NCBI GenBank assembly: GCA_913048545.1
Contig: CAJWWH010000002.1
Span: 1 to 38,183, forward strand
Length of the DNA stretch: 38,183 bases
Direction: 5' to 3'
Source: an uncultured Opitutia bacterium
Lineage (GTDB): Bacteria; Verrucomicrobiota; Verrucomicrobiae; Opitutales; MB11C04
Position numbers and translations under genes: made by a program. The notes under the pieces were generated by a model. It searched no databases. It had not been told where the DNA came from and was given only the letters and a program-made list of their open reading frames with translations. This document shows, in pieces, positions 1 through 8,275 of this stretch (the stretch's first letter is position 1; every line of letters starts with the position of its first letter).

Positions 1-1
1 T

Positions 2-208
2 CACAAAGCACCTCCTCCATATGATCCAGCTTCCAAGCCCGGCCCTGACTATGGCCCAGCTCACAAACCCGGTCCTGGATTTGATCCAGCTCACAAGCCG
101 GCTCCAGGGTTCGATCCAGCTCACAAGCCGGCTCCAGAATTTGAACCAGCTTACAAGCCGGCTCCACAATTCGATCCAGCTCACAAGTCCGGTCCAAGCA
201 ATCCCTAA
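2..208 (+). CDS. C-terminal end of a proline-rich decapeptide-repeat protein (5' partial)
   Basis: Reading from base 2 gives an open frame to a TAA at 206-208, with the 5' end outside the window. The protein consists of about six tandem ten-residue units of the type F-D-P-A-H-K-P-A-P-G. A start-to-stop frame at 21-230 crosses the same bases but gives a less regular Gln/Leu/Thr-rich peptide. I prefer the frame starting at base 2 because its stop lies shortly before a strong terminator and its repeat is Pro/Ala/Lys-rich with aromatic-acidic spacing, typical of extended surface or linker regions. No domain is recognisable in what remains. Function is unknown; an envelope-spanning or wall-like linker is only a guess. 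Confidence 0.6.
   Translation, partial: HKAPPPYDPASKPGPDYGPAHKPGPGFDPAHKPAPGFDPAHKPAPEFEPAYKPAPQFDPAHKSGPSNP
20..199 (+). repeat. Six tandem 30-bp units encoding a decapeptide repeat
   Basis: Units begin at 20, 50, 80, 110, 140 and 170. Each is exactly 30 bp, and most share a core reading GATCCAGCTCACAAGCCGGC. The 30-bp period keeps the reading frame, so unit number can change without breaking the protein. The array may extend to the left of the window in a more diverged form. Confidence 0.85.
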
Positions 209-250
209 TTTTAAAGTCCAAGCTTGCTGAATTCAGCAATCCAACATTTA

Positions 251-280
251 GCCTCTCGCATCTGCGAGAGGCTTTTTTTT
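251..280 (+). terminator. Rho-independent terminator of the repeat-protein gene
   Basis: A perfect GC-rich hairpin has arms 251-260 (GCCTCTCGCA) and 263-272 (TGCGAGAGGC), followed directly by eight T at 273-280. It lies 42 bases after the stop at 208. On the minus strand no T-run follows the hairpin, so it serves plus-strand transcription. This supports the plus-strand coding call at the left edge. Confidence 0.9.
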
Positions 281-312
281 ACATAATCAAAATCTCTTTT
301 TTAGAAATCCAA

Positions 313-978
313 TTACTTTGAATGGATCAACAAAACAACAAAAGTCGTTATTGCTGGTACATAAAGGTTATCGTTTACAATTATCCGACCAACTTTAATA
401 GGAAAAAGTTCTAAGACGGACACCGTGCTGGATATAATCAATACCTCCACCCATGAAATATTTTTACCCCAGTAACTGACAAACATTGGTAAGTTAGGGA
501 AAATCAAACCTGCAATAAGAACGCACAATATAAAACAGCCAACTGCCCCCTCCAAAGTTTTTTTCCCCACCTTAATCCGCCCGATCGCCTTGCCGGTAAC
601 TGCTGCAACTGCATCTCCGAGAATAAACAAAGTTAACGAAAGAAAGGAGGCAACAGCTGCTGAATCACTGTGAAGTGAAAATAAACCGCAAATTAAGGAA
701 CCGCCGAGAATATATGTTGCGCCGGTAATCTGAGTATTTTCTTCTTTTCTCATCATTGAACCGAAAACTGCTGAAAACCATTTTCCAAAAATAATACTTC
801 GTAATCTGAACATCTCAATCAGAACTGAGAAAAGTAAAAGAGAAAGGATAACAAAAAACATAAAAAAACGATCAAACTGCCAGACAAGGGGGCAATAAAA
901 AATACTTACTGGTAAAACTACCGCCAGACCATGAAGTAGTTTTCGATTTACCTCTTCTTTTGTTAATTGTCCGATCAT
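313..978 (-). CDS. Integral membrane CTP-dependent lipid/polyprenol kinase (dolichol kinase / phytol kinase / Dgk1 family)
   Basis: The product is 221 residues with about six or seven hydrophobic segments. Near the N-terminus is R-K-L-L-H-G (residues 12-17), the usual start of the SEC59/VTE5/Dgk1 family. A second signature is GDAVAAVTGKAIGR from residue 121, followed by KKTLEG (139-144), matching the family's conserved D...G...G...K-S/T-x-E-G block. Members transfer phosphate from CTP to a membrane alcohol such as dolichol, phytol or diacylglycerol; the substrate here cannot be read from sequence. The gene lies 45 bp after parC on the same strand and may be read through from it. An older annotation style would call it a phosphatidate cytidylyltransferase-like protein. 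Confidence 0.75.
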   Translation of the reverse strand: MIGQLTKEEVNRKLLHGLAVVLPVSIFYCPLVWQFDRFFMFFVILSLLLFSVLIEMFRLRSIIFGKWFSAVFGSMMRKEENTQITGATYILGGSLICGLFSLHSDSAAVASFLSLTLFILGDAVAAVTGKAIGRIKVGKKTLEGAVGCFILCVLIAGLIFPNLPMFVSYWGKNISWVEVLIISSTVSVLELFPIKVGRIIVNDNLYVPAITTFVVLLIHSK

Positions 979-1023
979 TAATAATGTACACCACGGAATC
1001 CGTGGATTTCAAAGAAAACAAAA

Positions 1024-3327
1024 TTAGTTATCTTGAAAATCGAAAGTTCCCTGATCTTTGATAGGTTTTCCACTCTCAGAAATTAGCTTACTATCTTTCT
1101 TCTCTGCCTTTGCGTCTTTAATCACTTCGGTCTGTTTATCAACGGGTTTCCTCAGATTTTCTTTTTCACTTATCGTTTTCGAATTTGCATCAATTGCATT
1201 TTTTTCACCTTCGTCTCCATCTGCTTTGGGAGCATTAACTACTCTATCGACTTTATGAGCTGTTAAAGTGCTTCCTTTCACGGATCGTCCCTGCAATTCA
1301 ATCCAAGAAAAATCAAACTCAATAATTTTTTCCCGTACCCTCTTTAAATCGGGGTCAATGTGAACCAAAACCCTGCTGTTTTTATTCTCACTATCGTGCA
1401 CTGAAAAATAAAAAATCCTATTTTTTGAGTGGGATTTAAATAGAGGGTATTCCTTATCTCTCGTCACACCACCAATTTTGAATTTTTTGGCGTAAAGACG
1501 ACCGGATTGCCCGTCACGATAAACGATATTGTACACCTTGGGATCATCTCTTCTAAATATTGAAACCCGCATCGGGTTTTTACCTACGAACATTTTGTCC
1601 GCAATTTTCATTACTTTCATAACGCCATCTTTTCCAATTACAATCACATCATCCAAGTCGGAGCATTTTTCAATCGCTTCGTCTTTTTTCAGAGAGTATC
1701 CGGCAAAGCCGTCTTTACGGTTGATGTATAATGTCTCACTCGCAACAATAACCTTGGATGCGACAATCTTGTCAAAGGCAACCAATTCACCTTGTTCATT
1801 TACACTGAGTTCTGTTTTCCTTTCTCTTCCCTTGCCGTACTTCTTCATTAACTCCTTGAAGTATCGAATCGTGTATTTAGTGATCTGACTGAGGTGCCCC
1901 TGAACCTCCTCAATTTCTTCTTCAATTCCCTTTATTAGTTCATCAGCACGGAAAGTATCAAATTTAGAAATCCTTTTAATTCTGATTTCTAAAAGACGAA
2001 GAATATCATCCTCCGTAATCTCACGGTGAAAAATCTTAATGTAAGGTTTTAAACCCTTATCAACTGCAGCAATTACTCCTTTCCAAGTTTCCTCTTTTTC
2101 GATATCCCGGTAGATTCTTTTCTCAATAAAGATTTTTTCAAGAGATGAAAAATGCCATTTTTCCTGTAATTCACCAAGTTTGATTTCGAGTTCCTCTTGA
2201 AGCAAATCCCGGGTAAGAAAAGCAGCTGACTTGATCAAATCATTGACTGATAAAAACTGGGGTTGATTATTTTGAATCACACAGGCGTTAGGGGCCAGAC
2301 TGACCTCACAGTCGGTGAACGCGTAAAGAGCGGGCAGGATTTCGTCCGCACCCACGGTCGAGGGTAAATGAATCAGGATTTCAACAAACTCCGCCGTGTT
2401 ATCCTCAATCTTGGAAATCTTTATTTTGCTTTTATCATTTGCGGACAAAACCGAATCAATTAAACTTGTGGTGGTAGTTCCGAATGGGATCTCCGTTACT
2501 TTGAGCAGGTGCTTCTTTACTTTTTCAATACGTGCCCGCACCCGCACACGTCCTCCCCTCGCCCCTCCGTTATAATCCGTACAATCTGCAATTCCACCCT
2601 GATGAAAATCAGGAAGCAGACTGATTGGTTTTTTACGTAAGGCATCAATTAAGGCATCAAGAATCTCATTGAAATTATGGGGCAGAATCTTTGTGGATAG
2701 GCCAACTGCAATTCCTTCCGCACCTTGAGCTAAGAGCAAAGGGAATTTAACCGGAAAAGTGACTGGTTCTTTATTTCTACCGTCATAGGATGATGCCCAT
2801 GTGGTAACCTTGGGACTGAAGATCACTTCCAACGCAAACGGAGTTAGTCTTGCTTCAATATAGCGGGGTGCTGCCGCAGAATCCCCAGTCAAAAGATTAC
2901 CCCAATTTCCCTGCATATCAATAAGCAGATCTTTCTGCCCGAGCTGAATCATCGCATCCCCAATCGATGCATCTCCATGGGGATGATATTTCATCGTGTT
3001 ACCAATCACATTGGCCACTTTGTTGTATCGCCCGTCCTCCAACTCCTTCATCGAATGAAGAATTCTGCGCTGAACCGGTTTTAAACCATCATCAGCATGC
3101 GGTACAGCACGCTCCAAAATAACATAAGAGGCATAATCCAAAAACCAGTCACCATACATGTCATCGACATAAATAGCGTCGTCCTCCATCCTGTCCTCAC
3201 TACCCTCGGTACTCAATGCCTCCGGATCAAAGCGTTTAATTTCGTTCTTGCCGTCTTTTTCTAAAAACTCGTTTTCCCGTGTCTCCTCACCAGTTTTATC
3301 TTGCGGGTCTTTTTCTTGATCTGTCAT
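1024..3327 (-). CDS. parC: DNA topoisomerase IV subunit A (type IIA topoisomerase cleavage subunit)
   Basis: The 767-residue protein carries the GyrA/ParC breakage-reunion core. After an acidic N-terminal extension of about 50 residues come DGLKPVQRRIL (80-90), YHPHGDASIGDAM (114-126) and APRYIEARLTPF, with catalytic Tyr156 next to Arg155. A coiled-coil section follows (roughly 440-510), then a divergent C-terminal domain and a charged low-complexity tail of about 70 residues. The C-terminal domain shows no clear GyrA-box, which with the paired subunit favours topoisomerase IV (decatenation) over gyrase. Ala120 sits at the position equivalent to E. coli GyrA Ser83. The gene follows parE by 26 bp and should be cotranscribed with it. 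Confidence 0.88.
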   Translation of the reverse strand: MTDQEKDPQDKTGEETRENEFLEKDGKNEIKRFDPEALSTEGSEDRMEDDAIYVDDMYGDWFLDYASYVILERAVPHADDGLKPVQRRILHSMKELEDGRYNKVANVIGNTMKYHPHGDASIGDAMIQLGQKDLLIDMQGNWGNLLTGDSAAAPRYIEARLTPFALEVIFSPKVTTWASSYDGRNKEPVTFPVKFPLLLAQGAEGIAVGLSTKILPHNFNEILDALIDALRKKPISLLPDFHQGGIADCTDYNGGARGGRVRVRARIEKVKKHLLKVTEIPFGTTTTSLIDSVLSANDKSKIKISKIEDNTAEFVEILIHLPSTVGADEILPALYAFTDCEVSLAPNACVIQNNQPQFLSVNDLIKSAAFLTRDLLQEELEIKLGELQEKWHFSSLEKIFIEKRIYRDIEKEETWKGVIAAVDKGLKPYIKIFHREITEDDILRLLEIRIKRISKFDTFRADELIKGIEEEIEEVQGHLSQITKYTIRYFKELMKKYGKGRERKTELSVNEQGELVAFDKIVASKVIVASETLYINRKDGFAGYSLKKDEAIEKCSDLDDVIVIGKDGVMKVMKIADKMFVGKNPMRVSIFRRDDPKVYNIVYRDGQSGRLYAKKFKIGGVTRDKEYPLFKSHSKNRIFYFSVHDSENKNSRVLVHIDPDLKRVREKIIEFDFSWIELQGRSVKGSTLTAHKVDRVVNAPKADGDEGEKNAIDANSKTISEKENLRKPVDKQTEVIKDAKAEKKDSKLISESGKPIKDQGTFDFQDN

Positions 3328-3353
3328 CCGGGGGAATCTATTTGATCAAAGCT

Positions 3354-5279
3354 TCAAGCTGCTTCACCATCTGCCACAACTTTTTTTGGGGCGGAAGGAG
3401 CCTTACTTTTCACTTCCTCATCTTTGCCCTCTTCGCTTTCTTCGACGATATCTACATCAAACCGGAGATTCCGGATGATATACTGCTGCCTCTCCGGAGT
3501 ATTTTTACCCATGAAAAACTTGAGCATTTCTTTAATCGACTCATGGGCGTCAATCTTGACCGGATCCAAACGAATGTCATCGGCAATAAAATGTTTGAAC
3601 TCATCCGGTGAAATTTCCCCCAATCCTTTAAAACGGGTAATTTCAGGATTTTTTCCCAAAGTTTTCATGGCTGCCTCCCTTTCCGCATCGTCATAGCAAT
3701 ATAAAGTGGATTTTTTGTTTCGAACCCTGAACAAAGGAGTTTGCAGAACAAATAAATGCCCCTGACGAATCAATTCAGGAAAGAACTGCAAAAAGAAAGT
3801 AATCAAAAGCAGGCGGATGTGCATTCCGTCTACATCAGCATCCGTCGCGATTACCACCTGATTGTAACATAGATCCTCCAGATCTTCCTCGATTCCCAGT
3901 GCTGCCTGAATTAAATTAAACTCCTCATTTTCGTACACCACCTTTCGGGTCAGACCAAAGGAGTTAAGGGGCTTACCCTTGAGACTAAAAACGGCCTGAT
4001 ACTGAACATCCCTCGCTTTGGTGATTGAACCGCTTGCCGAGTCACCCTCAGTAATAAACAAGGTGCTTTTGAACCGGTTTTTGTCCTTGGTATTCAAATG
4101 AACCCGGCAGTCCCGAAGCTTTCGGTTATGAACCTTGCTTTTCTTGGCTCGCTCGCGGGCAATTTTTTGGATACCCTTAAGTTCTTTCCTTTCCCGTTCA
4201 CTACGCTGAATTTTCTGCTGAAGTGCTTCGGCAGTCTGCGGATTCCGGTGTAAGTAATTATCCAGCTTTTGCTTGAGAAAGTTACCGATAAAAGATCGAA
4301 CTGTCTCACCCTCAGGAGCCATGGTAAGCGATCCCAATTTTGTCTTAGTCTGAGATTCAAAAACAGGTTCCTGTACTTTCACGCTAATCGCGGCAACCAA
4401 CCCCCCCCTAATATCCGGCGCGTCAAAATTCTTCTTGGTAAACTCCCGAATGGTTTTGACCAGTCCTTCACGAAAAGCTGCCTGATGTGTGCCTCCCTGA
4501 GTGGTATGCTGTCCGTTGACAAAGGAAAAATAGTCTTCCCCGTATTGTTCAATATGGGTGAATGCCACCTCAATATCGTCTCCTTCCAAATGAATAAATG
4601 GATAGAGTGGTTCTTCGGAAAGATTTTCCTCAAGCAGATCTTTCAAGCCGTCCTTCGAGCGAAAACGCTTGCCGTTATATTTAATGGTTAAACCCCGATT
4701 GAGGTAGCTGTAGTAGCGCATCATACGCTCAACAAATTCATTCCGGTATCGAAACTTCTTAAACATCTCAACATCAGGAGTAAACTGGATCAGGGTTCCA
4801 TTCTCTTCGGTTGTGGACTTATTTTTCTTGTCCAAAATCTGAGGCTCACCGCAGGAATATTCAATCCTTCTGGTTTCTCCTTCGCGGAAAGAACGAATAT
4901 CAAATTTGGTGGACAAAGCATTCACTGCTTTTATCCCCACCCCATTTAACCCGACCGATTTTTTAAATGCTTCCGAATCATATTTTGCTCCGGTGTTAAT
5001 TTTGGAGGAACAATCAAGTAATTTTTCTAGTGGAATTCCACGACCGTGATCCCGAACCACTACATTTTGCCCATCGCACTCAATATCAATTTGCTTCCCA
5101 TAGCCCATGACAAATTCGTCAATACAATTATCCAAGACTTCCTTGAGAAGCACATAGATTCCATCATCATCCGATGACCCATCACCCAACTTGCCTATGT
5201 ACATTCCCGGGCGAAGCCGTATATGCTCTTTCCAGTCGAGCGATTTTATACTGTCTGCTGTATAATTATGTTCCGCCAT
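3354..5279 (-). CDS. parE: DNA topoisomerase IV subunit B (GHKL ATPase subunit)
   Basis: The 641-residue protein starts with [17 protein letters not shown] (20-36) and the GHKL ATPase motif [13 protein letters not shown], with catalytic Glu47 and Mg-binding Asn51. The G-rich lid [12 protein letters not shown] follows. The TOPRIM domain shows [10 protein letters not shown] (metal-binding Glu) and [12 protein letters not shown] (the D-x-D-x-D group), then a PLFRVRNKK segment and the [12 protein letters not shown] motif of type IIA B subunits. The length and the LGDGSS...[11 protein letters not shown] form resemble ParE of Bacteroidota and Verrucomicrobiota rather than the longer gyrases. It hydrolyses ATP to drive strand passage with ParC. 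It is first in the parE-parC unit and divergent from the EI24 gene at 5389. Confidence 0.9.
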   Translation of the reverse strand: MAEHNYTADSIKSLDWKEHIRLRPGMYIGKLGDGSSDDDGIYVLLKEVLDNCIDEFVMGYGKQIDIECDGQNVVVRDHGRGIPLEKLLDCSSKINTGAKYDSEAFKKSVGLNGVGIKAVNALSTKFDIRSFREGETRRIEYSCGEPQILDKKNKSTTEENGTLIQFTPDVEMFKKFRYRNEFVERMMRYYSYLNRGLTIKYNGKRFRSKDGLKDLLEENLSEEPLYPFIHLEGDDIEVAFTHIEQYGEDYFSFVNGQHTTQGGTHQAAFREGLVKTIREFTKKNFDAPDIRGGLVAAISVKVQEPVFESQTKTKLGSLTMAPEGETVRSFIGNFLKQKLDNYLHRNPQTAEALQQKIQRSERERKELKGIQKIARERAKKSKVHNRKLRDCRVHLNTKDKNRFKSTLFITEGDSASGSITKARDVQYQAVFSLKGKPLNSFGLTRKVVYENEEFNLIQAALGIEEDLEDLCYNQVVIATDADVDGMHIRLLLITFFLQFFPELIRQGHLFVLQTPLFRVRNKKSTLYCYDDAEREAAMKTLGKNPEITRFKGLGEISPDEFKHFIADDIRLDPVKIDAHESIKEMLKFFMGKNTPERQQYIIRNLRFDVDIVEESEEGKDEEVKSKAPSAPKKVVADGEAA

Positions 5280-5388
5280 TAATTCCTTTCTCCATCACAC
5301 TCCTTTATTATATGAGAATAAGATTTGCCTTTGTCCACAGGAAAAATGCATTCTGTAAAATTTTATTCCAAAACAGGCATATATTTTT

Positions 5389-6066
5389 ATGATTAACGAT
5401 TATATACTCGCACTTAAACAGCTCGGTGACCCTCGTTTGTGGAAGCCAGTTATTTGGGCAACAATTTTCTCCCTCTTCTCCCTTTTACTCCTTGTTTTTC
5501 TAAGCACGGGGGTGACGGGACTGATATTTGATTTTATTTTTTCTTATTTTGATTCCTATGAAAAAGATTCCTGGTTACGAATCGGTGTACAATCCATTGT
5601 GTTCGTCTTTCTTTTTTTGCTTGGCTTCTTCTTTTTTGGATCGTTGCAGGCTGCATTCCTGGGTCTTTACATTGACGATGTGATTGAAGCAGTCCACAGC
5701 AAACACTACCCAATGACTAGCCTGCGACCTCCTCCAAAAGTGATTACTTCAATTATAATTTCAGTTCGATTAGTCGGCCTCAGCTTCTTAGTCAATTTTT
5801 TAGCAGCACCCCTTTTTTTTCTTGGGTGGTTTTTTCCTCCACTTGGTATGGCAATGCAGGTAATAGTGAACGGTTTTTTGTTAGGCAGGGAATATAAAAC
5901 AGTCTTGCGGGAAAGATTAAGCGAAGAAAATTATAAACCTTCCCAATCTTTCACTCAGCACGGTGCAATAGGTTCCGCACTGTTCATGGTACCCGGGTTG
6001 AATTTTGTTGCCCCACTTCTTATCTGCGTATCCATCCAACATGCGATGATGAAGCAACAACCCTAG
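5389..6066 (+). CDS. EI24/CysZ-family integral membrane protein
   Basis: The product is 225 residues with four or more strongly hydrophobic segments (about 22-50, 64-92, 118-150, 195-215). The C-terminal half contains VNGFLLGREYKTVLRERL, close to the N-G-[YF]-L-L-G-R-E-[YF] signature of the EI24 family that includes sulfate transporter CysZ. CysZ proteins are about 250 residues and mediate sulfate entry, but many EI24 members have no assigned substrate and no cys genes lie nearby. The gene stands alone. It is divergent from parE across 109 bp and ends 8 bp from the convergent TPR gene. Start: ATG at 5389; no better start is visible. Confidence 0.7.
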   Translation: MINDYILALKQLGDPRLWKPVIWATIFSLFSLLLLVFLSTGVTGLIFDFIFSYFDSYEKDSWLRIGVQSIVFVFLFLLGFFFFGSLQAAFLGLYIDDVIEAVHSKHYPMTSLRPPPKVITSIIISVRLVGLSFLVNFLAAPLFFLGWFFPPLGMAMQVIVNGFLLGREYKTVLRERLSEENYKPSQSFTQHGAIGSALFMVPGLNFVAPLLICVSIQHAMMKQQP

Positions 6067-6074
6067 CATCAAGA

Positions 6075-6842
6075 TTATTTAATGACGGGAATGATTGGAG
6101 AGGAAATTACGCGGGAATGATGCAACCGTGCGACTTGCCACATAAATGTTCCGGATGATCGACCGTACGAATTATTGGTTGCATTAGCCAAGTGTCGAAG
6201 AGTTTCCTCAGTGGGTCCCTGCGTTAATTCCAAAAAGATTCCCACATATAAATTAGCATGAAATAGTACACGAATTTCATAAGCTGAAGGAAAGTCCGCG
6301 GCCTTAATCTTCTGAAAAACTTCGACCGGTTTGATTCTTCCTTGGAACATTTCATATAACCACGGATAAGGAGGACGATCATCACGATTATATGGAAGCA
6401 AGCCTTCCCTCGCCTTATTCAATCCACTCTCCTGGAACTGAGACATAAACCGCCAAATTCCATTTTCGCGGTCAATGTTATCATACTGATGGTATATCTC
6501 AAATTGACGGGCCGCTTTCCCAAACTCTGAAAGATAAAAATACACGATGCCCAGTCGCCAATGGGAAATTTCGAGTTCAGGTTTCAACTCAATCATTTTC
6601 TCGTAATCATTCTTTGCTCCTAAAAAATTTCCTAGAAATAAACGGGCATCCCCACGACTGGAGTAGGCAGAAAGATCAGCCGGATTTTCGAGAATTTTGG
6701 AACCGCTGTTCTGTGCTTGTTTGGCGTATCTTGTCTCAATTAGTAAGAGTTCCTCCGCTGAAAGAGGACCAGCAACAGAAGCGAATAAAAATCCACCAAT
6801 TGAAAAAGAGAGAAAAAATAAAACAAGTGGACGGAAGATCAT
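6075..6842 (-). CDS. Secreted tetratricopeptide-repeat protein, last gene of the MoxR/VWA string
   Basis: The product is 255 residues. Residues 1-30 form a signal peptide or N-terminal anchor (MIFRPLVLFFLSFSIGGFLF, then an A-rich cleavage region). Two TPR-like helix pairs lie at about 58-125 (YSSRGDARLFLGNFLGAK and ISHWRLGIVYFYLSEFGK), with the alternating small/aromatic pattern of the motif. The later part resembles TPR lipoproteins such as NlpI in layout but not clearly in sequence. The start ATG overlaps the stop of the preceding MORN gene by ATGA at 6839-6842, so translation is probably coupled. A scaffold or adaptor role in the periplasm for the upstream VWA proteins is inferred from position. 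Confidence 0.65.
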   Translation of the reverse strand: MIFRPLVLFFLSFSIGGFLFASVAGPLSAEELLLIETRYAKQAQNSGSKILENPADLSAYSSRGDARLFLGNFLGAKNDYEKMIELKPELEISHWRLGIVYFYLSEFGKAARQFEIYHQYDNIDRENGIWRFMSQFQESGLNKAREGLLPYNRDDRPPYPWLYEMFQGRIKPVEVFQKIKAADFPSAYEIRVLFHANLYVGIFLELTQGPTEETLRHLANATNNSYGRSSGTFMWQVARLHHSRVISSPIIPVIK

Positions 6843-7255
6843 TCCGAAAACTCATTCTTGAAACGGGTTCCTTTAACCGATCCGTTTTCATCCCATTCCT
6901 CAATTAAACCAATTCCTTTTCCATCGATCATCTTTGTACGTGACTTCATTTCGCCATTATCATGGAAATCTACTGCCGCTCCACTGTAAGGAATTCCCTG
7001 GTCAATTTTATACCAAAGCCCGTCCTTGCGAAACTCGAGTTCTTTGGTTAAGTCCGCTTGAGGAAGTGTACTCATATTATTCTCCCTATTCTCAGGAACA
7101 GTAAGACTTGCGGTGGAGCACTGAGAAGGAAGCCAAACGATTGTAATGCCAATTAAAAAAATTGTTCCAATCCACCAATATGCAACCGGAGATAAAAATC
7201 GGGGGCGGCGATATTCTGCCGGATCCGGAAGGTCGGGGAATTTTTCTTCAGTCAT
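6839..7255 (-). CDS. Single-pass membrane protein with a short MORN/YwqK-type repeat region
   Basis: The product is 138 residues. A cytoplasmic proline-rich N-terminus precedes one transmembrane helix at about 26-44 (AYWWIGTIFLIGITIVW). The rest would be periplasmic. The C-terminal part, KDGLWYKIDQGIPYSGAAV followed by DNGEMKSRTKMIDGKGIG, has the G-x-Y-x-x-x-x-N-G-x-x-x-x-x pattern of YwqK/MORN-variant repeats. These probably bind proteins or envelope components, though the family has no firm biochemical role. It lies 27 bp after the DUF4159 gene and overlaps the TPR gene by 4 bp. The older label 'toxin-antitoxin YwqK' for such repeats is not supported by anything here. Confidence 0.6.
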   Translation of the reverse strand: MTEEKFPDLPDPAEYRRPRFLSPVAYWWIGTIFLIGITIVWLPSQCSTASLTVPENRENNMSTLPQADLTKELEFRKDGLWYKIDQGIPYSGAAVDFHDNGEMKSRTKMIDGKGIGLIEEWDENGSVKGTRFKNEFSE

Positions 7256-7282
7256 TACACAAAAAGTAAAGTCAAGATTACC

Positions 7283-8275
7283 CTAGTGAAGCAAGGCATA
7301 AAGAAAAACATTCATTCCCAATCTCGAATAAAAGGCATGAGCATAATTACTGATTTCTTCACCCGAATAGTATTTGAATATTCTCCACTTACCATTTGGT
7401 TCCTGAACCCAAAGGGGGCGTTGTCCATTTTCCGAATAAATAATGTCTTTCAATCCATCCTCCCGCGTCACCTCATAAGTACCACCGGAAAAAGAGGCTA
7501 ACTTAAGATTCTGATCAAAATTTTCAGCTGATTCACGGATCCGAAATGCAATCGGAGGGATCCAGGCACCGAACTCGTCTCTCCCCCACCCCATCGCACA
7601 TATAGGAGAGGCCACACATGCCAAACGGCCCTTGACCTTAATACCGACAAAGGAATAGGTCGCCTGTGGCCACTTTTCCCGCTCCACAAAAGATAGTACT
7701 GTTTCAGGAAGCCTTTTTTGAGAGGCTTGAATCTTTAAATCCGCATTCTTGGGCAAACCACGAAAGAATGTCCTGAATAAGTCATGGTCCCGGGCCAAGG
7801 GAATGAAGGTTTTCTCGGGAAAAATTAGAGAAAAAAGATCTTTTACCTCCGGTCTTTCCTCCCATGCCGCATAACTGTGCCCCAAATCAGCCCCCAAAAA
7901 GGAAGCCTTAATGCCGGCATCCAGATAAACGAATCCCCCCTGTTCCATATACCGCCTGAGGGCGTCCCTCTCCTCCAGGGGAAACTCCAAATTAGGTTGC
8001 TCATCGCAATTAACATAAAGAATGGGGTTTTCCATCAATCGCTCATCTGTGAGGCGATTAATAAACAGAGGATCGGTGTCAAAACGACCATTGGTTTGCT
8101 CGTTCATCATTTTGAGCAAACTCGGTAGTGCATCCGGATACCTTTGAGATGAATTCTCCTGTCGTACTAACTGCACAATGCGAACGCTTCCCTCTTTTCC
8201 CATAGTGGATTCCTGCCCGGAATAAACCGTGTGCGATAAAATAATGAAAATCGAAATAGTAATTAATAATCTCAT
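7283..8275 (-). CDS. Secreted DUF4159-domain protein
   Basis: The product is 330 residues with a signal peptide at about 1-20. The middle matches the DUF4159 pattern known from MoxR/VWA neighbourhoods: PDALPSLLKMMNEQTNGRF, then NPILYVNCDEQPNLEFPLEERDAL in two parts, then LRRYMEQGGFVYLDAGI, resembling the strand-loop of class I glutamine amidotransferase-like folds. No catalytic Cys-His-Glu triad is visible, so it is probably a binding rather than an enzymatic domain. In related proteins DUF4159 is often fused to a VWA/BatA-type membrane protein; here it is a separate secreted product. The start overlaps the HEAT gene stop by ATGA at 8272-8275. Confidence 0.7.
   Translation of the reverse strand: MRLLITISIFIILSHTVYSGQESTMGKEGSVRIVQLVRQENSSQRYPDALPSLLKMMNEQTNGRFDTDPLFINRLTDERLMENPILYVNCDEQPNLEFPLEERDALRRYMEQGGFVYLDAGIKASFLGADLGHSYAAWEERPEVKDLFSLIFPEKTFIPLARDHDLFRTFFRGLPKNADLKIQASQKRLPETVLSFVEREKWPQATYSFVGIKVKGRLACVASPICAMGWGRDEFGAWIPPIAFRIRESAENFDQNLKLASFSGGTYEVTREDGLKDIIYSENGQRPLWVQEPNGKWRIFKYYSGEEISNYAHAFYSRLGMNVFLYALLH

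Noticed and set aside
21..230. Start-to-stop frame encoding a Gln/Leu/Thr-rich repeat peptide
   Set aside because: It is the shifted reading of the 30-bp repeat. The frame from base 2 gives a more regular protein-like repeat and ends before the terminator.
3279..4691. Several 80-140 codon plus-strand frames opposite parE and parC
   Set aside because: They mirror strongly conserved topoisomerase genes and contain no family motifs.
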